DNA from: Novosphingobium terrae
GTDB taxonomy: Bacteria > Pseudomonadota > Alphaproteobacteria > Sphingomonadales > Sphingomonadaceae
Reading direction: 5' to 3'
Assembly (NCBI RefSeq): GCF_017163935.1
Contig: NZ_JABVZR010000001.1
Location: 3,224,001-3,288,000, forward strand
DNA length: 64,000 nucleotides
Shown here: positions 44,176-54,339 of the stretch, one piece after another
Layout of the letters: every line of letters starts with the position of its first letter
Numbering within the stretch: the stretch's first letter is position 1
The notes under the pieces: model-generated
Database searches by the model: none
Seen by the model: the letters and a program-made list of their open reading frames with translations, nothing else
What the model was told of the DNA's origin: nothing
Made by a program: the position numbers and the translations under genes

Positions 44176-45759
44176 TTACTGATTGTTCTGGCGACCGAGG
44201 AAGCGCGGGATGTTGATCGCCCCACCCTCATCGCCATCATGATCGTCGTCATCGCTGTGGCGGCGACCGGCCAGATTGGCCATCCGCTCGAACAGCGTGC
44301 CGCCCGAGGAGCCGGCAGGACGCACCGACTGCTCCGGCGCGGGCGTGAAGCGCTGCGAGGGCTCCAGCGGGGCATAGGGCTGATGCGCCTGATGGCCCTG
44401 CTGCGGCTGCTCATGCTCGGACAGCAGATTGCGGCGGCGAGCAGGCGCCGGACCGTCGAAATCGGCCAGACGGCTGGCATCGAGCAGCAGCTCATCGGGG
44501 CCGCCGGGCGCTTCCTGACCCAGCTCCAGATCCAGCGGCTCCTCAACCTGCGGGGCCGAGAGCGGCGTGAACACCGGCTGCGGGGCCTGCTGCGGCTCGG
44601 GTGTGAAGCTGGCCGGGGCGAAGTTGACATGCGGCGCGGGCTGCGCGGGCGGAATGGTCAGCGCCGGGCCGGCAGGCGGCACGATCGGCTGCGCCATGGG
44701 CGCGCCGGGCACCGAGATCGACGGGCGGGCGGGGCCACGCGCGGCGTTCATCGTGAAGGGGCGGCTGGCCTCTTCGGCCATCTGCGCGGTCTGCTCGATG
44801 CCGGTGGCCACCACCGAGACGCGGATCTTGCCCTGCAGATCAGGGTTGAAGGCGCTGCCCCAGATGATGTTGGCGTTGGGATCGACCAGCTCACGGATGT
44901 GGTTGGCGGCCTCATCGACCTCCAGCAGCTTCATGTCGTCGCCGCCGATGATCGAGATGATGACGCCCTTGGCGCCCTGCATCGACACGCCATCGAGCAG
45001 CGGGTTGGCGATGGCGCGCTCCGCGGCTTCCAGCGCGCGATGTTCGCCGCTGCCCTCGCCGGTGCCCATCATGGCCTTGCCCATCTCGGCCATCACCGAA
45101 CGCACGTCGGCAAAGTCGAGGTTGATCAGGCCCGGCATCACCATCAGATCGGTGATCGAGCGCACGCCCTGCTGAAGCACCTCATCGGCCAGCTCGAAAG
45201 CTTCCTTGAAGGTGGTTTCCGCCTTGGCGATCAGGAACAGGTTCTGGTTCGGGATGACGATCAGCGTATCGACGTGCTTCTGCAGCTCCTCGATACCCGC
45301 GTCGGCGCTGCGCATGCGGCGCGTGCCTTCGAACAGGAAGGGCTTGGTCACCACGCCCACGGTCAGCACGCCCTTGTCGCGCGCCACCTTGGCGATCACC
45401 GGAGCCGCGCCCGTGCCCGTGCCGCCGCCCATACCGGCAGCGATAAAGCACATATGCACGCCTTCGAGCGCCCGCTCGATCTCGGCGATGGTTTCCTCAG
45501 CCGCAGCGCGACCGACCTCGGGACGGGCACCGGCGCCCAGACCCTTGGTGATCTCAAGCCCCAGCTGGATGCGGTTCTTGGCGATCGAATTGTTCAGCGC
45601 CTGAGCATCGGTGTTGGCGACGACAAAGTCGACACCCTCGATCTCGGCGTTGATCATGTTGGCGATGGCGTTGCCTCCGGCGCCGCCAACTCCGATGACG
45701 GTGATGCGCGGGCGCAGCTCCTCGACGGCAGGCGGACCGATATTGATGCTCATTGCCAT
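44176..45759 (-). CDS. ftsZ: Cell division GTPase FtsZ
   Basis: The 527-residue tubulin homologue has the nucleotide signature [12 protein letters not shown], the synergy-loop region with NLDFADV, and a globular core to ~320. An unusually long Pro/Gln-rich linker of ~190 residues follows, then the C-terminal peptide [13 protein letters not shown], which binds FtsA and other partners. It polymerises into the Z ring at midcell. GGAGGA precedes the start; either ATG 45759 or ATG 45753 (MSINIG) could be used. A 152-bp gap from ftsA probably holds a separate ftsZ promoter. Confidence 0.97.
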   Translation of the reverse strand: MAMSINIGPPAVEELRPRITVIGVGGAGGNAIANMINAEIEGVDFVVANTDAQALNNSIAKNRIQLGLEITKGLGAGARPEVGRAAAEETIAEIERALEGVHMCFIAAGMGGGTGTGAAPVIAKVARDKGVLTVGVVTKPFLFEGTRRMRSADAGIEELQKHVDTLIVIPNQNLFLIAKAETTFKEAFELADEVLQQGVRSITDLMVMPGLINLDFADVRSVMAEMGKAMMGTGEGSGEHRALEAAERAIANPLLDGVSMQGAKGVIISIIGGDDMKLLEVDEAANHIRELVDPNANIIWGSAFNPDLQGKIRVSVVATGIEQTAQMAEEASRPFTMNAARGPARPSISVPGAPMAQPIVPPAGPALTIPPAQPAPHVNFAPASFTPEPQQAPQPVFTPLSAPQVEEPLDLELGQEAPGGPDELLLDASRLADFDGPAPARRRNLLSEHEQPQQGHQAHQPYAPLEPSQRFTPAPEQSVRPAGSSGGTLFERMANLAGRRHSDDDDHDGDEGGAINIPRFLGRQNNQ

Positions 45760-45867
45760 ACTCCTCCAGTCTGCTCCCTGCCGCCCTGAATTCAGCTAAG
45801 GGAGTCGCGTCAGACTATCTCTTTAAAATGCACGCTTCGACTCAGCGGTGCAAAGCGCATTTGCCAT

Positions 45868-45876
45868 TTGTCCACA
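45868..45876 (+). promoter_or_regulatory. DnaA-box-like site in the ftsZ upstream region
   Basis: TTGTCCACA matches the DnaA consensus TTATCCACA at 8 of 9 bases. It lies about 110 bp upstream of ftsZ, in the only sizeable gap inside the dcw cluster. DnaA is known to affect ftsZ transcription in Caulobacter; that it does so here is inference. Confidence 0.4.
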
Positions 45877-45911
45877 GTCGTTGTTGGCGATGGCGCGCTT
45901 TCAACGCCACC

Positions 45912-47195
45912 TCAAAAATATTCCTTCAGCGCATGCAGCACACGGTTCATCAGTCCGGAGCCCGAAAACCGCGTGGTTCGGCGCTGTGCCTGGCTTAATC
46001 TGCGTATATCGACGGGGTCTGCGGCGGCATAAAGCACCAGACCGGCCAAAGTCGAAAAGCCCGGCGTGGAATGCGCTTCGGGCAGGCCCTTGATGGCCAT
46101 GGGGCGCCCGATGCGCACCGGACGGCCCAAAGCCCCCTGCGCGAAATCGGCAAGCCCTGCCAGTTCAGCACCGCCGCCGGTGAAGACCACCTGCCCCGCC
46201 CCGGCCCCGGCAAAGCCCATGGCTTTCAGCACCCGGTTGACCTCATCCATCAGCCGCCCGAGCTGGGTGGTGATCACGGTGATCAGCTCGGCGCGGGGAA
46301 TGCGGTTCTTGTCATCGGCATGGCGGGCCAGCTGGCCGCCTGTGCCTTCCTCGCCCGGGCCGTTGATGGGGATCATCTCGCGGTGATCCGCCGGGCTGGC
46401 GATGGCCGAGCCATTGACGCATTTCAGCCGCTCGGCCTGAAAACGGCGGATGCCGAAGGAGGAGGCAATCGCATCGGTGATATCGCCCGAGCCCATGGGA
46501 ATGGTCGTGAGCCCCACCAGCATGCTCGCCGCAAACAGCGAGACGGTGGTGACTTCCGCGCCGAACTCCACCAGCGCCACGCCCAACTCGCGCTCTTCGG
46601 GTGCAAGGCAGGCGTAACCGGCGGCAATCGGCGAGGCCACCACAGAGGTCACCTGCAGATGCGCGTTCTGCACCGCCTCGGTCAGGTTGCGCACCGGGCC
46701 GCCATCGCCCAGCATCACATGAATATCCACGCCCAGACGCCCGGCATGCAGCCCCTTGGGGTTGGACACGCCATGCGCGCCATCCAGCGTGTAATGCGCG
46801 GGCTGGGCATGCAGCACCACGCGCCCGTCGGGCTGGATCACCCCGCAGGCGCCGGAGAGCAGATGCTCGATATCATCGTCCTCGATGCGGCGGCCGCCGA
46901 TGTCGGCCTCGACCTGCGTGATCTGGCTGGTCAGCCCGGCCCCGCTGCAGCCGATGGAGACCGCCTGCACGCTGGTGCCAGCCATCTTCTCGGCACGCTC
47001 GATGGCGTCACGCACGGCATAGGTGGCGGCGTGCATGTCCACCACATAGCCGCGCTTCACGCCTTGCGCCGCGCGGTGCCCGCTGCCCAGCACCAGCAAT
47101 TCGCCGGTTTCCGTGCGCCCGGCAATGATCGCCGAAATGCGGAAAGAGCCGATGTTGACCGCGCCAAAGGCACTGACGATCCGGGGTGCGACCAT
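45912..47195 (-). CDS. ftsA: Cell division protein FtsA
   Basis: The 427-residue actin-like ATPase has phosphate motifs near residues 7–20 and in ALVEFGAEVTTVSL, and the adenosine motif in VVFTGGGAELAGL. The C-terminus ends in a short amphipathic helix (MNRVLHALKEYF) that anchors it to the membrane. FtsA tethers FtsZ and recruits later division proteins. ATG 47195 shares a base with the ftsQ stop (TGATG), which settles the start; TTG 47198 is unlikely. Confidence 0.96.
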   Translation of the reverse strand: MVAPRIVSAFGAVNIGSFRISAIIAGRTETGELLVLGSGHRAAQGVKRGYVVDMHAATYAVRDAIERAEKMAGTSVQAVSIGCSGAGLTSQITQVEADIGGRRIEDDDIEHLLSGACGVIQPDGRVVLHAQPAHYTLDGAHGVSNPKGLHAGRLGVDIHVMLGDGGPVRNLTEAVQNAHLQVTSVVASPIAAGYACLAPEERELGVALVEFGAEVTTVSLFAASMLVGLTTIPMGSGDITDAIASSFGIRRFQAERLKCVNGSAIASPADHREMIPINGPGEEGTGGQLARHADDKNRIPRAELITVITTQLGRLMDEVNRVLKAMGFAGAGAGQVVFTGGGAELAGLADFAQGALGRPVRIGRPMAIKGLPEAHSTPGFSTLAGLVLYAAADPVDIRRLSQAQRRTTRFSGSGLMNRVLHALKEYF

Positions 47196-48547
47196 CAATG
47201 GGCGTCCTTGTGATGAGGCGCCTTATGGTCGGGGGCCTTATGGGCTGGGGTCTTATGGTCCGGCTTATGCGCGGCGGCGGGTTTGTGGGCAGGAGCCTTG
47301 TGAGCGGGCGCTGCCTTATGCGGCGCCGGGGTCGGCTTATGCTCAGGCTTGTGGGCCGGGGCTGGCTTGTGGTCAGGCTTGTGCGCAGGCGCAGGCTTAT
47401 GGGCAGGCGCGGCTTTATGCTCGGGCGCGGGCTTATGCGCTTCATGCTTCACCGCATGCTCGCTCGGGCCGACATGGGCCAGCGCATTGCGGATCACGCC
47501 AACATGCTCGGCGGTTTCGTGATGCGGCGTGGTGGCCTTGGGCTTGCTGCCTGCCTGAGGCTTGGCGGCGGGCTTGGGCGCTTCGGGCTTGGCCTCGCCG
47601 GGCGTGGCGGTCGCATCCGCGTCCGGCGTGGGTGCAGCCACCGCCAGCGGACTGTCGGGCATGCCATTGGTCGAGCTGCCCGGCACGCGCATATAGATCC
47701 GGTCGGGCGAGCGCATATCGAAGGCCACCACACGGCCACCCAGCAGGCGGTTGGTGCCATCAAGCCGCGCAAAGGCCATCAGCGCATCGGCGCCGACCTT
47801 GTCACCCTCGGGCAGGGCCAGCACCTGATTGGTCTTGAAGGTGAGGTTCCAGCGGCGGTTGCCCACCCACTCGGCCTCGGCCACCTGCGGGCGCAAGGCG
47901 GGCGCGGCATCGAGCAGCGTGGTGAGATCGCCCACCTTATCCGCCACGCCATCGCCCGACAGCACCAGCTTGCCCTTGGCACGCGCGGGCGCGATGGGCT
48001 CCAGACGGTGGCCGCCCGCATCGATCAGCGTCAGCTTCTGGCCCTCGCGCAGCACGGGGCCGGGCTTGCGCTCGACGATATCGACGACCAGCGTATCAGG
48101 CAATTCGCGCGAGACGCGGGCGTCTTCCACCCAGCTCAATTGCAGCAGATCGTCGCGCACGGCTTCCAGATCGACCAGCGGCATGGCGCGGTCGCGCTGG
48201 GCCAGCACGCGTTCATAGACCTTCAGCTCGTTGAGATGCTTGACGCCATGCACTTCCACGCGGCGCACCTGAAACCCGGCCTGCGAGGCAATGGAAGCCA
48301 CCTGCTGCGTGGCCATGGCGGGCACCCCGGCCAGCACCATCACCAGCCAGGCCAGACCCAAAGCACAGCCCAGAATGGTCACCAGAAAAATGCGGTGCAG
48401 CTGAGCCTCGCTGAAGGGCAGCAGCGCCAGCGCGCGGTCCAGCGCCGTGCCGGTGCGGGCACGCGCCACCGCCACCTTGCGGGCGTTGCTGGCCTTGCTG
48501 GCCTGCTTGCGGGCGCTGGCGCCGCCGCGTTTCAGCTTCTGGCTCAT
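47195..48547 (-). CDS. ftsQ: Cell division protein FtsQ with histidine-rich C-terminal tail
   Basis: The 450-residue protein has a basic cytoplasmic N-terminus (1–45), one membrane helix (~52–74), a POTRA domain (~92–160) and the FtsQ beta domain to ~289. FtsQ links FtsL/FtsB to the rest of the divisome in the periplasm. After residue 290 comes an Ala/Pro/Lys-rich tail of ~160 residues, and the last 83 residues hold 18 histidines in repeats like PAHKPAPAHKPDHK. Most FtsQ proteins end near the beta domain, so the tail is an unusual addition that could bind metal or peptidoglycan. It overlaps ftsA by one base. Confidence 0.95.
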   Translation of the reverse strand: MSQKLKRGGASARKQASKASNARKVAVARARTGTALDRALALLPFSEAQLHRIFLVTILGCALGLAWLVMVLAGVPAMATQQVASIASQAGFQVRRVEVHGVKHLNELKVYERVLAQRDRAMPLVDLEAVRDDLLQLSWVEDARVSRELPDTLVVDIVERKPGPVLREGQKLTLIDAGGHRLEPIAPARAKGKLVLSGDGVADKVGDLTTLLDAAPALRPQVAEAEWVGNRRWNLTFKTNQVLALPEGDKVGADALMAFARLDGTNRLLGGRVVAFDMRSPDRIYMRVPGSSTNGMPDSPLAVAAPTPDADATATPGEAKPEAPKPAAKPQAGSKPKATTPHHETAEHVGVIRNALAHVGPSEHAVKHEAHKPAPEHKAAPAHKPAPAHKPDHKPAPAHKPEHKPTPAPHKAAPAHKAPAHKPAAAHKPDHKTPAHKAPDHKAPHHKDAH

Positions 48548-48555
48548 CGGTTGGT

Positions 48556-49509
48556 TTATGCCCCCTGCTTCGCCTTCGCGTCGCTCAACGCTTCGGCAAC
48601 GATGGCCTCGACCAGATCGGCGTAATCCATGCCCAGATGCCGCGCCTGCTCGGGCACGAGGCTGAGCGGCGTCATGCCCGGCTGGGTGTTGACCTCCAGC
48701 AGGAACAGGCCTTCCACGCCCTGCTCATCGTCCCAGCGAAAGTCGCTGCGGCTGGTGCCCTTGCAGCCCAGCAGCTGATGCGCGCGCAGAGCAATATCCT
48801 TGCAGGCCTGAGCGATCTCTTCGGGGATCTCGGCAGGGCACATATGGCGAGTGAGGCCATCGGTGTACTTCGCATCGAAATCGTAGAATTCGGTGGTGGG
48901 GATCAGCTCCGTCACCATCAAAGCCTTGTCGCCCAGCACGGCGGTGGTGAGTTCCTTGCCGCGAATGAAAGGCTCGGCCATCAGCTCGGGGAAATGGTGC
49001 CACGGGCCCTCAACATCGCGCCCGATGGGATCGCCATAATTGCCGCTGGCCGTCACGATGGCCACGCCAACGCTGGAGCCCTCGCAGGCAGGCTTCAACA
49101 CATAAGGGCGCGGCAGCGGGTCCTTCTCGAACAGCTCCGCGCTTTTGACGATGCGCCCGCCCGGCATGGGGATGCCATGCGGGATCAGCGCCTGCTTGGT
49201 CAGCTCCTTGTCGATGGCGATGACGCTGCTGGTCAGGCCGGAATGGGTGTAGGTCAGGCCCATCAGATCCATCATGCCCTGCACCGTGCCATCCTCTCCG
49301 GGAGCGCCATGCAGAGCGTTGAACACCACATCGGGCTTCGCCTCGGCCAACTTGAGGGCGACATCGCGGCCCATATCGATGCGCGTGACCTTATGACCCC
49401 GGCTTTCCAGAGCATCGGCCACGCCGTTCCCGCTCATCAGCGAAACGGGGCGTTCCGAGGACCAGCCGCCCATCAGCACGGCGATATGAAGGTGGGGCAG
49501 CTTGGTCAC
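48556..49509 (-). CDS. ddl: D-alanine–D-alanine ligase
   Basis: The 317-residue ATP-grasp enzyme has an N-terminal domain with VLMGGWSSERPVSL, the GSSVGVAIV loop, and the metal-binding strand FLLEVNTQPGMT. It joins two D-alanines for the peptidoglycan stem peptide. GTG 49509 is chosen because GTGA overlaps the murB stop exactly as at neighbouring junctions; the frame extends to an ATG at 49539 with a larger overlap. It is followed after 8 bp by ftsQ. Confidence 0.95.
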   Translation of the reverse strand: MTKLPHLHIAVLMGGWSSERPVSLMSGNGVADALESRGHKVTRIDMGRDVALKLAEAKPDVVFNALHGAPGEDGTVQGMMDLMGLTYTHSGLTSSVIAIDKELTKQALIPHGIPMPGGRIVKSAELFEKDPLPRPYVLKPACEGSSVGVAIVTASGNYGDPIGRDVEGPWHHFPELMAEPFIRGKELTTAVLGDKALMVTELIPTTEFYDFDAKYTDGLTRHMCPAEIPEEIAQACKDIALRAHQLLGCKGTSRSDFRWDDEQGVEGLFLLEVNTQPGMTPLSLVPEQARHLGMDYADLVEAIVAEALSDAKAKQGA

Positions 49510-50399
49510 AGTGTCTTGCCTACTCGCTTGATTTCCCATTCCAGCTCGACGCCGGAGTTGTCTTTCACCCGGCGGCGGACTTCATCACCCAGCATCTCGA
49601 TGTCCGCGCTGGTGGCCGTGCCGGTGTTGATAAGGAAATTGGTGTGCTTCTCGCTGACCTGAGCGCCGCCGATGGTCAGCCCCCGGCATCCGGCGCGGTC
49701 GACCAGCTCCCAGGCGCGCTCGCCCGGAGGGTTCTTGAAGGTGGAACCGCCAGTCTTGCTGCGCAGGGGCTGACTGGCCTCGCGGCTGGCGGAAATGCGG
49801 TCCATTTCGGCCTGGATGGCCTCGGATTCGCCCGGAACGCCACGAAAACGGGCGGAGACGACAATCGCCCCCTCGGCCAGATCGGAATGGCGATAGGTGT
49901 AGCCCAGCGCGGGCAACTGCAGAGTGGCCAGCTGGCCATCGCGCGTCACCACGTCGCAATCGACGAGGATATCCTTCACCTCACGCCCATAGGCGCCGCC
50001 GTTCATGCGGACAAAGCCACCAACCGTGCCGGGGATCGAGCGCAGGAATTCCAGCCCGGCAATCGCCGCATCGCGCGCCGTGGAGGAGACCAGAATACCA
50101 CTGGCCCCGCCGCCGCAGTTCAGCGTCAGATCATCCAGCTTCTCGACCTTGGCAAAGGCCTTGCCCAGACGGACCACAACGCCCGGCACGCCGCCATCGC
50201 GCACGATCAGATTGCTGCCCAGCCCCAGCGCCATCACCGGCACATCGGCGGGAAGCTGCGCCAGAAAGCCGCGCAGGTCGTCCACGTCCTTGGGCTCGAA
50301 CAGCCACTGCGCCACGCCGCCGCTCTTGAACCACACCAGCGGGGCCAGTGGAGCATCAGCCGTCAAACGCCCGGCAACAGGAGGCGGCGTCCAACTCAC
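49506..50399 (-). CDS. murB: UDP-N-acetylenolpyruvoylglucosamine reductase
   Basis: The 297-residue FAD enzyme has [15 protein letters not shown] and [18 protein letters not shown] for FAD binding. The catalytic serine is in GGSTFKNP, as in type II MurB proteins. It makes UDP-MurNAc using NADPH in the cytoplasm. GTG 50399 overlaps the murC stop by GTGA, which defines the start; the frame runs 24 codons further into murC. Confidence 0.95.
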   Translation of the reverse strand: MSWTPPPVAGRLTADAPLAPLVWFKSGGVAQWLFEPKDVDDLRGFLAQLPADVPVMALGLGSNLIVRDGGVPGVVVRLGKAFAKVEKLDDLTLNCGGGASGILVSSTARDAAIAGLEFLRSIPGTVGGFVRMNGGAYGREVKDILVDCDVVTRDGQLATLQLPALGYTYRHSDLAEGAIVVSARFRGVPGESEAIQAEMDRISASREASQPLRSKTGGSTFKNPPGERAWELVDRAGCRGLTIGGAQVSEKHTNFLINTGTATSADIEMLGDEVRRRVKDNSGVELEWEIKRVGKTL

Positions 50400-51805
50400 A
50401 GGCCCTTGCGCTCCGCAATGGCAGGCGCCAGCCCGGCAGCCCATTTGGTGATATCGCCCGCACCAAGGCACACGACCATATCGCCCGGCTGGATCACATC
50501 GGCCAGCGTGCCCGCCAGATCGTCGGCGCCCGCGATCAGATGGGCGCTGCGATGGCCCCGCGCCTTGATGCCCTGCACCATGGCGGCGGAATCGACACCA
50601 TCGATAGGCTGCTCGCCAGCGGCATAGACCGGCGCGGCATAGACGATATCGGCATCGTTGAAGGCAGCGGCGAAATCATCGAGATGATCGCGCAGACGGG
50701 TAAAGCGATGCGGCTGCACCACGGCGATCACCCGGTTCTGCACGCTTTCACGCGCAGCCGCCAACACGGCGCGAATCTCGACCGGATGGTGGCCGTAATC
50801 ATCGATGATCGTGGTGCCATCCACCTCGCCCACCTTGGTGAAGCGGCGCTTCACGCCCCCGAACTTGGCGAAGCCGCCCCGGATCACCTCATCGGCCACG
50901 CCCATCTCCACCGCGACAGCCACAGCGGCCAGCGCATTCTGGACATTGTGGCGGCCCGGCATCGGCAGCTCGATTCCCTCGATGCGCCGGAACGAACCAT
51001 CGCGCTGGCGCAGCACAGCGGTAAAGCGATTGCCGCCGGGATAAGGCGTGACATTCTCACCGCGCACATCAGCCTGAGCGCTGAACCCATAAGTGATGAC
51101 CCGGCGGTCCCGCACCTTGGGGATGATCGCCTGCACCTCGGGATGGTCGATGCACAGCACCGCCGCGCCATAGAACGGCACGTTCTCGATAAATTCGACG
51201 AAGCACTGCTTCACCCGGTCAAAGGAACCGTAGTGGTCGAGATGCTCGGGATCGATGTTGGTCACCACCGCGATGGTGCCGTCCAGACGCAGGAAGCTGC
51301 CGTCGCTTTCGTCGGCCTCCACCACCATCCAGTCGCTGGCGCCCAGACGCGCGTTGGAACCGTAGCTGTTGATGATCCCGCCATTGATCACCGTCGGGTC
51401 CACCCCGCCCGCGTCCAGCAGCGCGGCGACCATGCTGGTGGTCGTCGTCTTGCCGTGAGTACCAGCCACGGCGACGGTGTTCTTCAGCCGCATCAGCTCG
51501 GCCAGCATTTCGGCGCGGCGCACCACGGGCACGCGATGCTCCAGAGCCGCGGCCACTTCGGGGTTGTCACGCTTCACGGCGGTGGAGGTCACCACCACGG
51601 CGGCATCGCCAAGGTTCTCGGCGGCATGGCCGATCATCACCTTGATACCGCGCTGGCGCAGGCCTTCCACCACATAGCCCTCGGCAATGTCGCTGCCCTG
51701 CACCGTGTAGCCAAGGTTCGCCATCACCTCGGCAATGCCCGACATGCCGATCCCGCCGATGCCGACGAAATGGATCGTGCCGATGTCCGTTGCGACGCCC
51801 TTCAT
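50396..51805 (-). CDS. murC: UDP-N-acetylmuramate–L-alanine ligase
   Basis: The 469-residue Mur ligase has the N-terminal nucleotide motif [13 protein letters not shown] and the ATP loop [12 protein letters not shown], with EADESDGSF in the central domain. It adds L-alanine, the first residue of the stem peptide. The ATG at 51805 overlaps the murG stop by ATGA. The frame extends 44 codons upstream into murG without family similarity. Confidence 0.96.
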   Translation of the reverse strand: MKGVATDIGTIHFVGIGGIGMSGIAEVMANLGYTVQGSDIAEGYVVEGLRQRGIKVMIGHAAENLGDAAVVVTSTAVKRDNPEVAAALEHRVPVVRRAEMLAELMRLKNTVAVAGTHGKTTTTSMVAALLDAGGVDPTVINGGIINSYGSNARLGASDWMVVEADESDGSFLRLDGTIAVVTNIDPEHLDHYGSFDRVKQCFVEFIENVPFYGAAVLCIDHPEVQAIIPKVRDRRVITYGFSAQADVRGENVTPYPGGNRFTAVLRQRDGSFRRIEGIELPMPGRHNVQNALAAVAVAVEMGVADEVIRGGFAKFGGVKRRFTKVGEVDGTTIIDDYGHHPVEIRAVLAAARESVQNRVIAVVQPHRFTRLRDHLDDFAAAFNDADIVYAAPVYAAGEQPIDGVDSAAMVQGIKARGHRSAHLIAGADDLAGTLADVIQPGDMVVCLGAGDITKWAAGLAPAIAERKGL

Positions 51806-52986
51806 GCCAGCTGCCCCTTGGCCCCGGCAGGCACCGCAGCGGTGTCCACCTTGATCACATCCATCAGCGGCGCGGCGCCGAAGCTTTCCACCAGATCGGC
51901 CAGATCGGCAGCGGCATTGGGATGGCCGCAATTCCACGCGGCATGAGCGGCATTGGCCAGCGTCTCGGGACGCTGGGCCAGGGCCTGAATCTGCTTGGCC
52001 AGTTCCACGGCGGTAAATTTCTCCTGACGGATCGAGCGCGCGCCGCCCGCCACCACCATCTCGCGCGCATTGGCGGCCTGATGATCGTCGGTGGCGATGG
52101 GCAAGGGCACAAGGATGGCGGGGCGGCCCACAGCGGTCAGTTCCGCAATGGTGCTGGCGCCCGAACGACCGATAAACAGGTGAGCATCGGCCAGACGGGT
52201 GGCCATATCCTCGAAATAGGTCGCCAGCTCGGCGGGGATGTCATGCGAGGCGTAGCGCGTGCGCACGGCATCGATGTCCTCGGCGCGGCACTGCTGGATC
52301 ACCTGCAGGCGGGTGCGCAGCGAGGGCGGCAGCATCGCCAGACCATCGGGCACCACTTCGGACAGCACCCGCGCACCCTGCGAACCACCGGTCACCAGCA
52401 CGCGCAGCAAGCCGTCCTCGGTGAAGGGCGGGAAAGGCTGGTCACGCAGGCGCAGCACCTCCTCGCGCACAGGGTTGCCGATGACATGGGTCTTTTCGGC
52501 ATATTTGGCGTCGAGCCGGTCGGTCTGGGCGCTGGCAGTGGCGATGGCATTCACCCGGCCCGCAAGGAAGCGGTTCACCCGGCCCAGCACGGCGTTCTGC
52601 TCATGGATCAGGCTGGGGATGCCCGCGCTGCTGGCCGCCAGAAGGGCAGGCAAAGCCGGATAACCGCCAAAACCGATCACCGCGCTGGGCTGGAAGCTTT
52701 CATAGAGGCGCAGCGCCATGCGGCGGCCTTCCATGATCGCCATCAGGCCCTTCACCCAGTTGATGGGGTTCTTGCCCTGCAGACGACCGGCAGGCAGCAC
52801 ATGCGCCGTCAGCCCTTCGGGGCGACCGGGGATCGCCGCCCCGCGCACATCCGTCACCAGCGCGACATGATGCCCGCGTCGCTCCAGCTCCACCGCCAGA
52901 GCGAAGGCGGGGATCAGATGGCCGCCGGTGCCGCCCGCGGCCAGCACATAATGGCGGGAGACCTGGGTCATGTCGGCGGGGCTCAC
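51802..52986 (-). CDS. murG: UDP-GlcNAc:undecaprenyl-PP-MurNAc-pentapeptide GlcNAc transferase
   Basis: The 394-residue GT-B enzyme has the glycine-rich loops [16 protein letters not shown] and [13 protein letters not shown], and the donor site [17 protein letters not shown]. It turns lipid I into lipid II on the inner face of the membrane. GTG 52986 overlaps the ftsW stop as GTGA; ATG 52971 is the in-frame alternative. Confidence 0.96.
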   Translation of the reverse strand: MSPADMTQVSRHYVLAAGGTGGHLIPAFALAVELERRGHHVALVTDVRGAAIPGRPEGLTAHVLPAGRLQGKNPINWVKGLMAIMEGRRMALRLYESFQPSAVIGFGGYPALPALLAASSAGIPSLIHEQNAVLGRVNRFLAGRVNAIATASAQTDRLDAKYAEKTHVIGNPVREEVLRLRDQPFPPFTEDGLLRVLVTGGSQGARVLSEVVPDGLAMLPPSLRTRLQVIQQCRAEDIDAVRTRYASHDIPAELATYFEDMATRLADAHLFIGRSGASTIAELTAVGRPAILVPLPIATDDHQAANAREMVVAGGARSIRQEKFTAVELAKQIQALAQRPETLANAAHAAWNCGHPNAAADLADLVESFGAAPLMDVIKVDTAAVPAGAKGQLA

Positions 52987-54335
52987 TTCCTGGGGTTGTC
53001 GGTCTTGGACGGATAGGCGGTGGAAAAGGGCGAGACAAGATGCAGCGGCAGCCCTTTACCCTCGCTCTGGAACGGATCATGCGCCAGATAGGGGTTGCGC
53101 CGCGTGATCGCGAGCAAAAAGCCCACCCCCATGCACAGGGCGATGGTGGAAGAACCACCATAGGAAATCAGCGGCAGCGTCATGCCCTTGGAGGGGAAAA
53201 GCTGCAGATTGACCAGAATGTTGATGAAGGCCTGCCCGCCGATCTGCACCACAAGGCCGGTGCCCGCCAGCACGGTGAAGAGGTCTTCCTCCTGCGCCAG
53301 ACGGATCAGCACGCGGGCCACAATGGCGAAATAGAGCAGCACCACCACGGCGCACATCAGCAGGCCGAATTCCTCGCCGATGACCGAGAAGATATAGTCG
53401 GTATGCGGTTCCGGCAGGGATTTCTTCTGCGTGCCGAGCCACAGGCCGGTGCCCGTCCAGCCGCCCGCCACCAAAGTGCGGAAGGCCAGATGGACCTGAT
53501 CGTACTGATCGCCTCCGCCCGAGAGGTTGAGCAGGAAGTCGTCGATACGGTTGCGGGCATTGCCGTAGAACATATAGGCCAGCGCCACCACGCCCGCGGC
53601 GATCCCGGCGAAGAGGCCAATGCGCGCCGGGCTGAGCGGCAGGCCCGCCACCAGCAGCATGGTGAAGCCCACCAGCAGAAACAGCACCGTCGAGCCGAAA
53701 TCGGGCTGGAGCATCAGCAGCACCGCCACAAGGCCCGTCAGCCCCACACAGATCATCATCACCGGCAGCTTGCCATCCCGCAGCTTCCACGAGAGAATCC
53801 ATGCCAGACAGATCGCAAAGGCGGGCTTGAGGAACTCGGAGGGCTGGATGGTGATGCCCAGCTTCAGCCAGCGCTTGGCGCCGTTGATGTTGGCGCCGAT
53901 CACCGGCACCAGCATCAGCGCCACCAGCATGGCGCAGCCCAAAATGATCCCCACGCGCCGCGCCTGTTCGCGGTTGAGGCGCGAGCAGACCAGCATGGCG
54001 ATCAGACCGGCGGTCTGGAACCCGATATGCAGATAGAAGAAGTGCAGATCGCCAAAGCCCTTGCGCGCCATGGCCGGCGCATGGACCGCCGCCGGAGAGC
54101 CCGCCGCCACAGCCAGAGCGCCAATGCCCATCAGCGCAAAGATCAGCACCAGCAGCACACGGTCGATCTCGCGCCACCATGTCGCCCATTCGCCGCGACC
54201 GGCGCGCTTGGCCCAGCTGCCGTGGTCCTCACCGGCACCGGCGCCCGGCACATAGGGCGCAGGCGTCAGGACCGGCCCGGTGGCAGGGCTGCCCGGCGGC
54301 GGTGGGGTGGACGGTCCGGGCGGCGTGGGGGGCAT
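52983..54335 (-). CDS. ftsW: SEDS-family peptidoglycan glycosyltransferase FtsW
   Basis: The 450-residue protein has ten hydrophobic helices with the SEDS marks GAKRWLKLG, QPSEFLKPAFAI and SYGGSST. It polymerises lipid II at the septum with FtsI. Before the first helix (~residue 73) stands an unusually long cytoplasmic region of ~70 residues, rich in proline at the start (PPTPPGPSTPPPPG). The ATG at 54335 lies 4 bp after murD; the in-frame ATG at 54368 would overlap murD by 29 bp. Confidence 0.95.
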   Translation of the reverse strand: MPPTPPGPSTPPPPGSPATGPVLTPAPYVPGAGAGEDHGSWAKRAGRGEWATWWREIDRVLLVLIFALMGIGALAVAAGSPAAVHAPAMARKGFGDLHFFYLHIGFQTAGLIAMLVCSRLNREQARRVGIILGCAMLVALMLVPVIGANINGAKRWLKLGITIQPSEFLKPAFAICLAWILSWKLRDGKLPVMMICVGLTGLVAVLLMLQPDFGSTVLFLLVGFTMLLVAGLPLSPARIGLFAGIAAGVVALAYMFYGNARNRIDDFLLNLSGGGDQYDQVHLAFRTLVAGGWTGTGLWLGTQKKSLPEPHTDYIFSVIGEEFGLLMCAVVVLLYFAIVARVLIRLAQEEDLFTVLAGTGLVVQIGGQAFINILVNLQLFPSKGMTLPLISYGGSSTIALCMGVGFLLAITRRNPYLAHDPFQSEGKGLPLHLVSPFSTAYPSKTDNPRK

Positions 54336-54339
54336 GAGG

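Noticed and set aside
47200..47470. Short regularly spaced repeats resembling a CRISPR or tandem array
   Set aside because: They are the codons of the AHKP/DHKP repeats in the FtsQ tail, in frame and without equal-length unique spacers.
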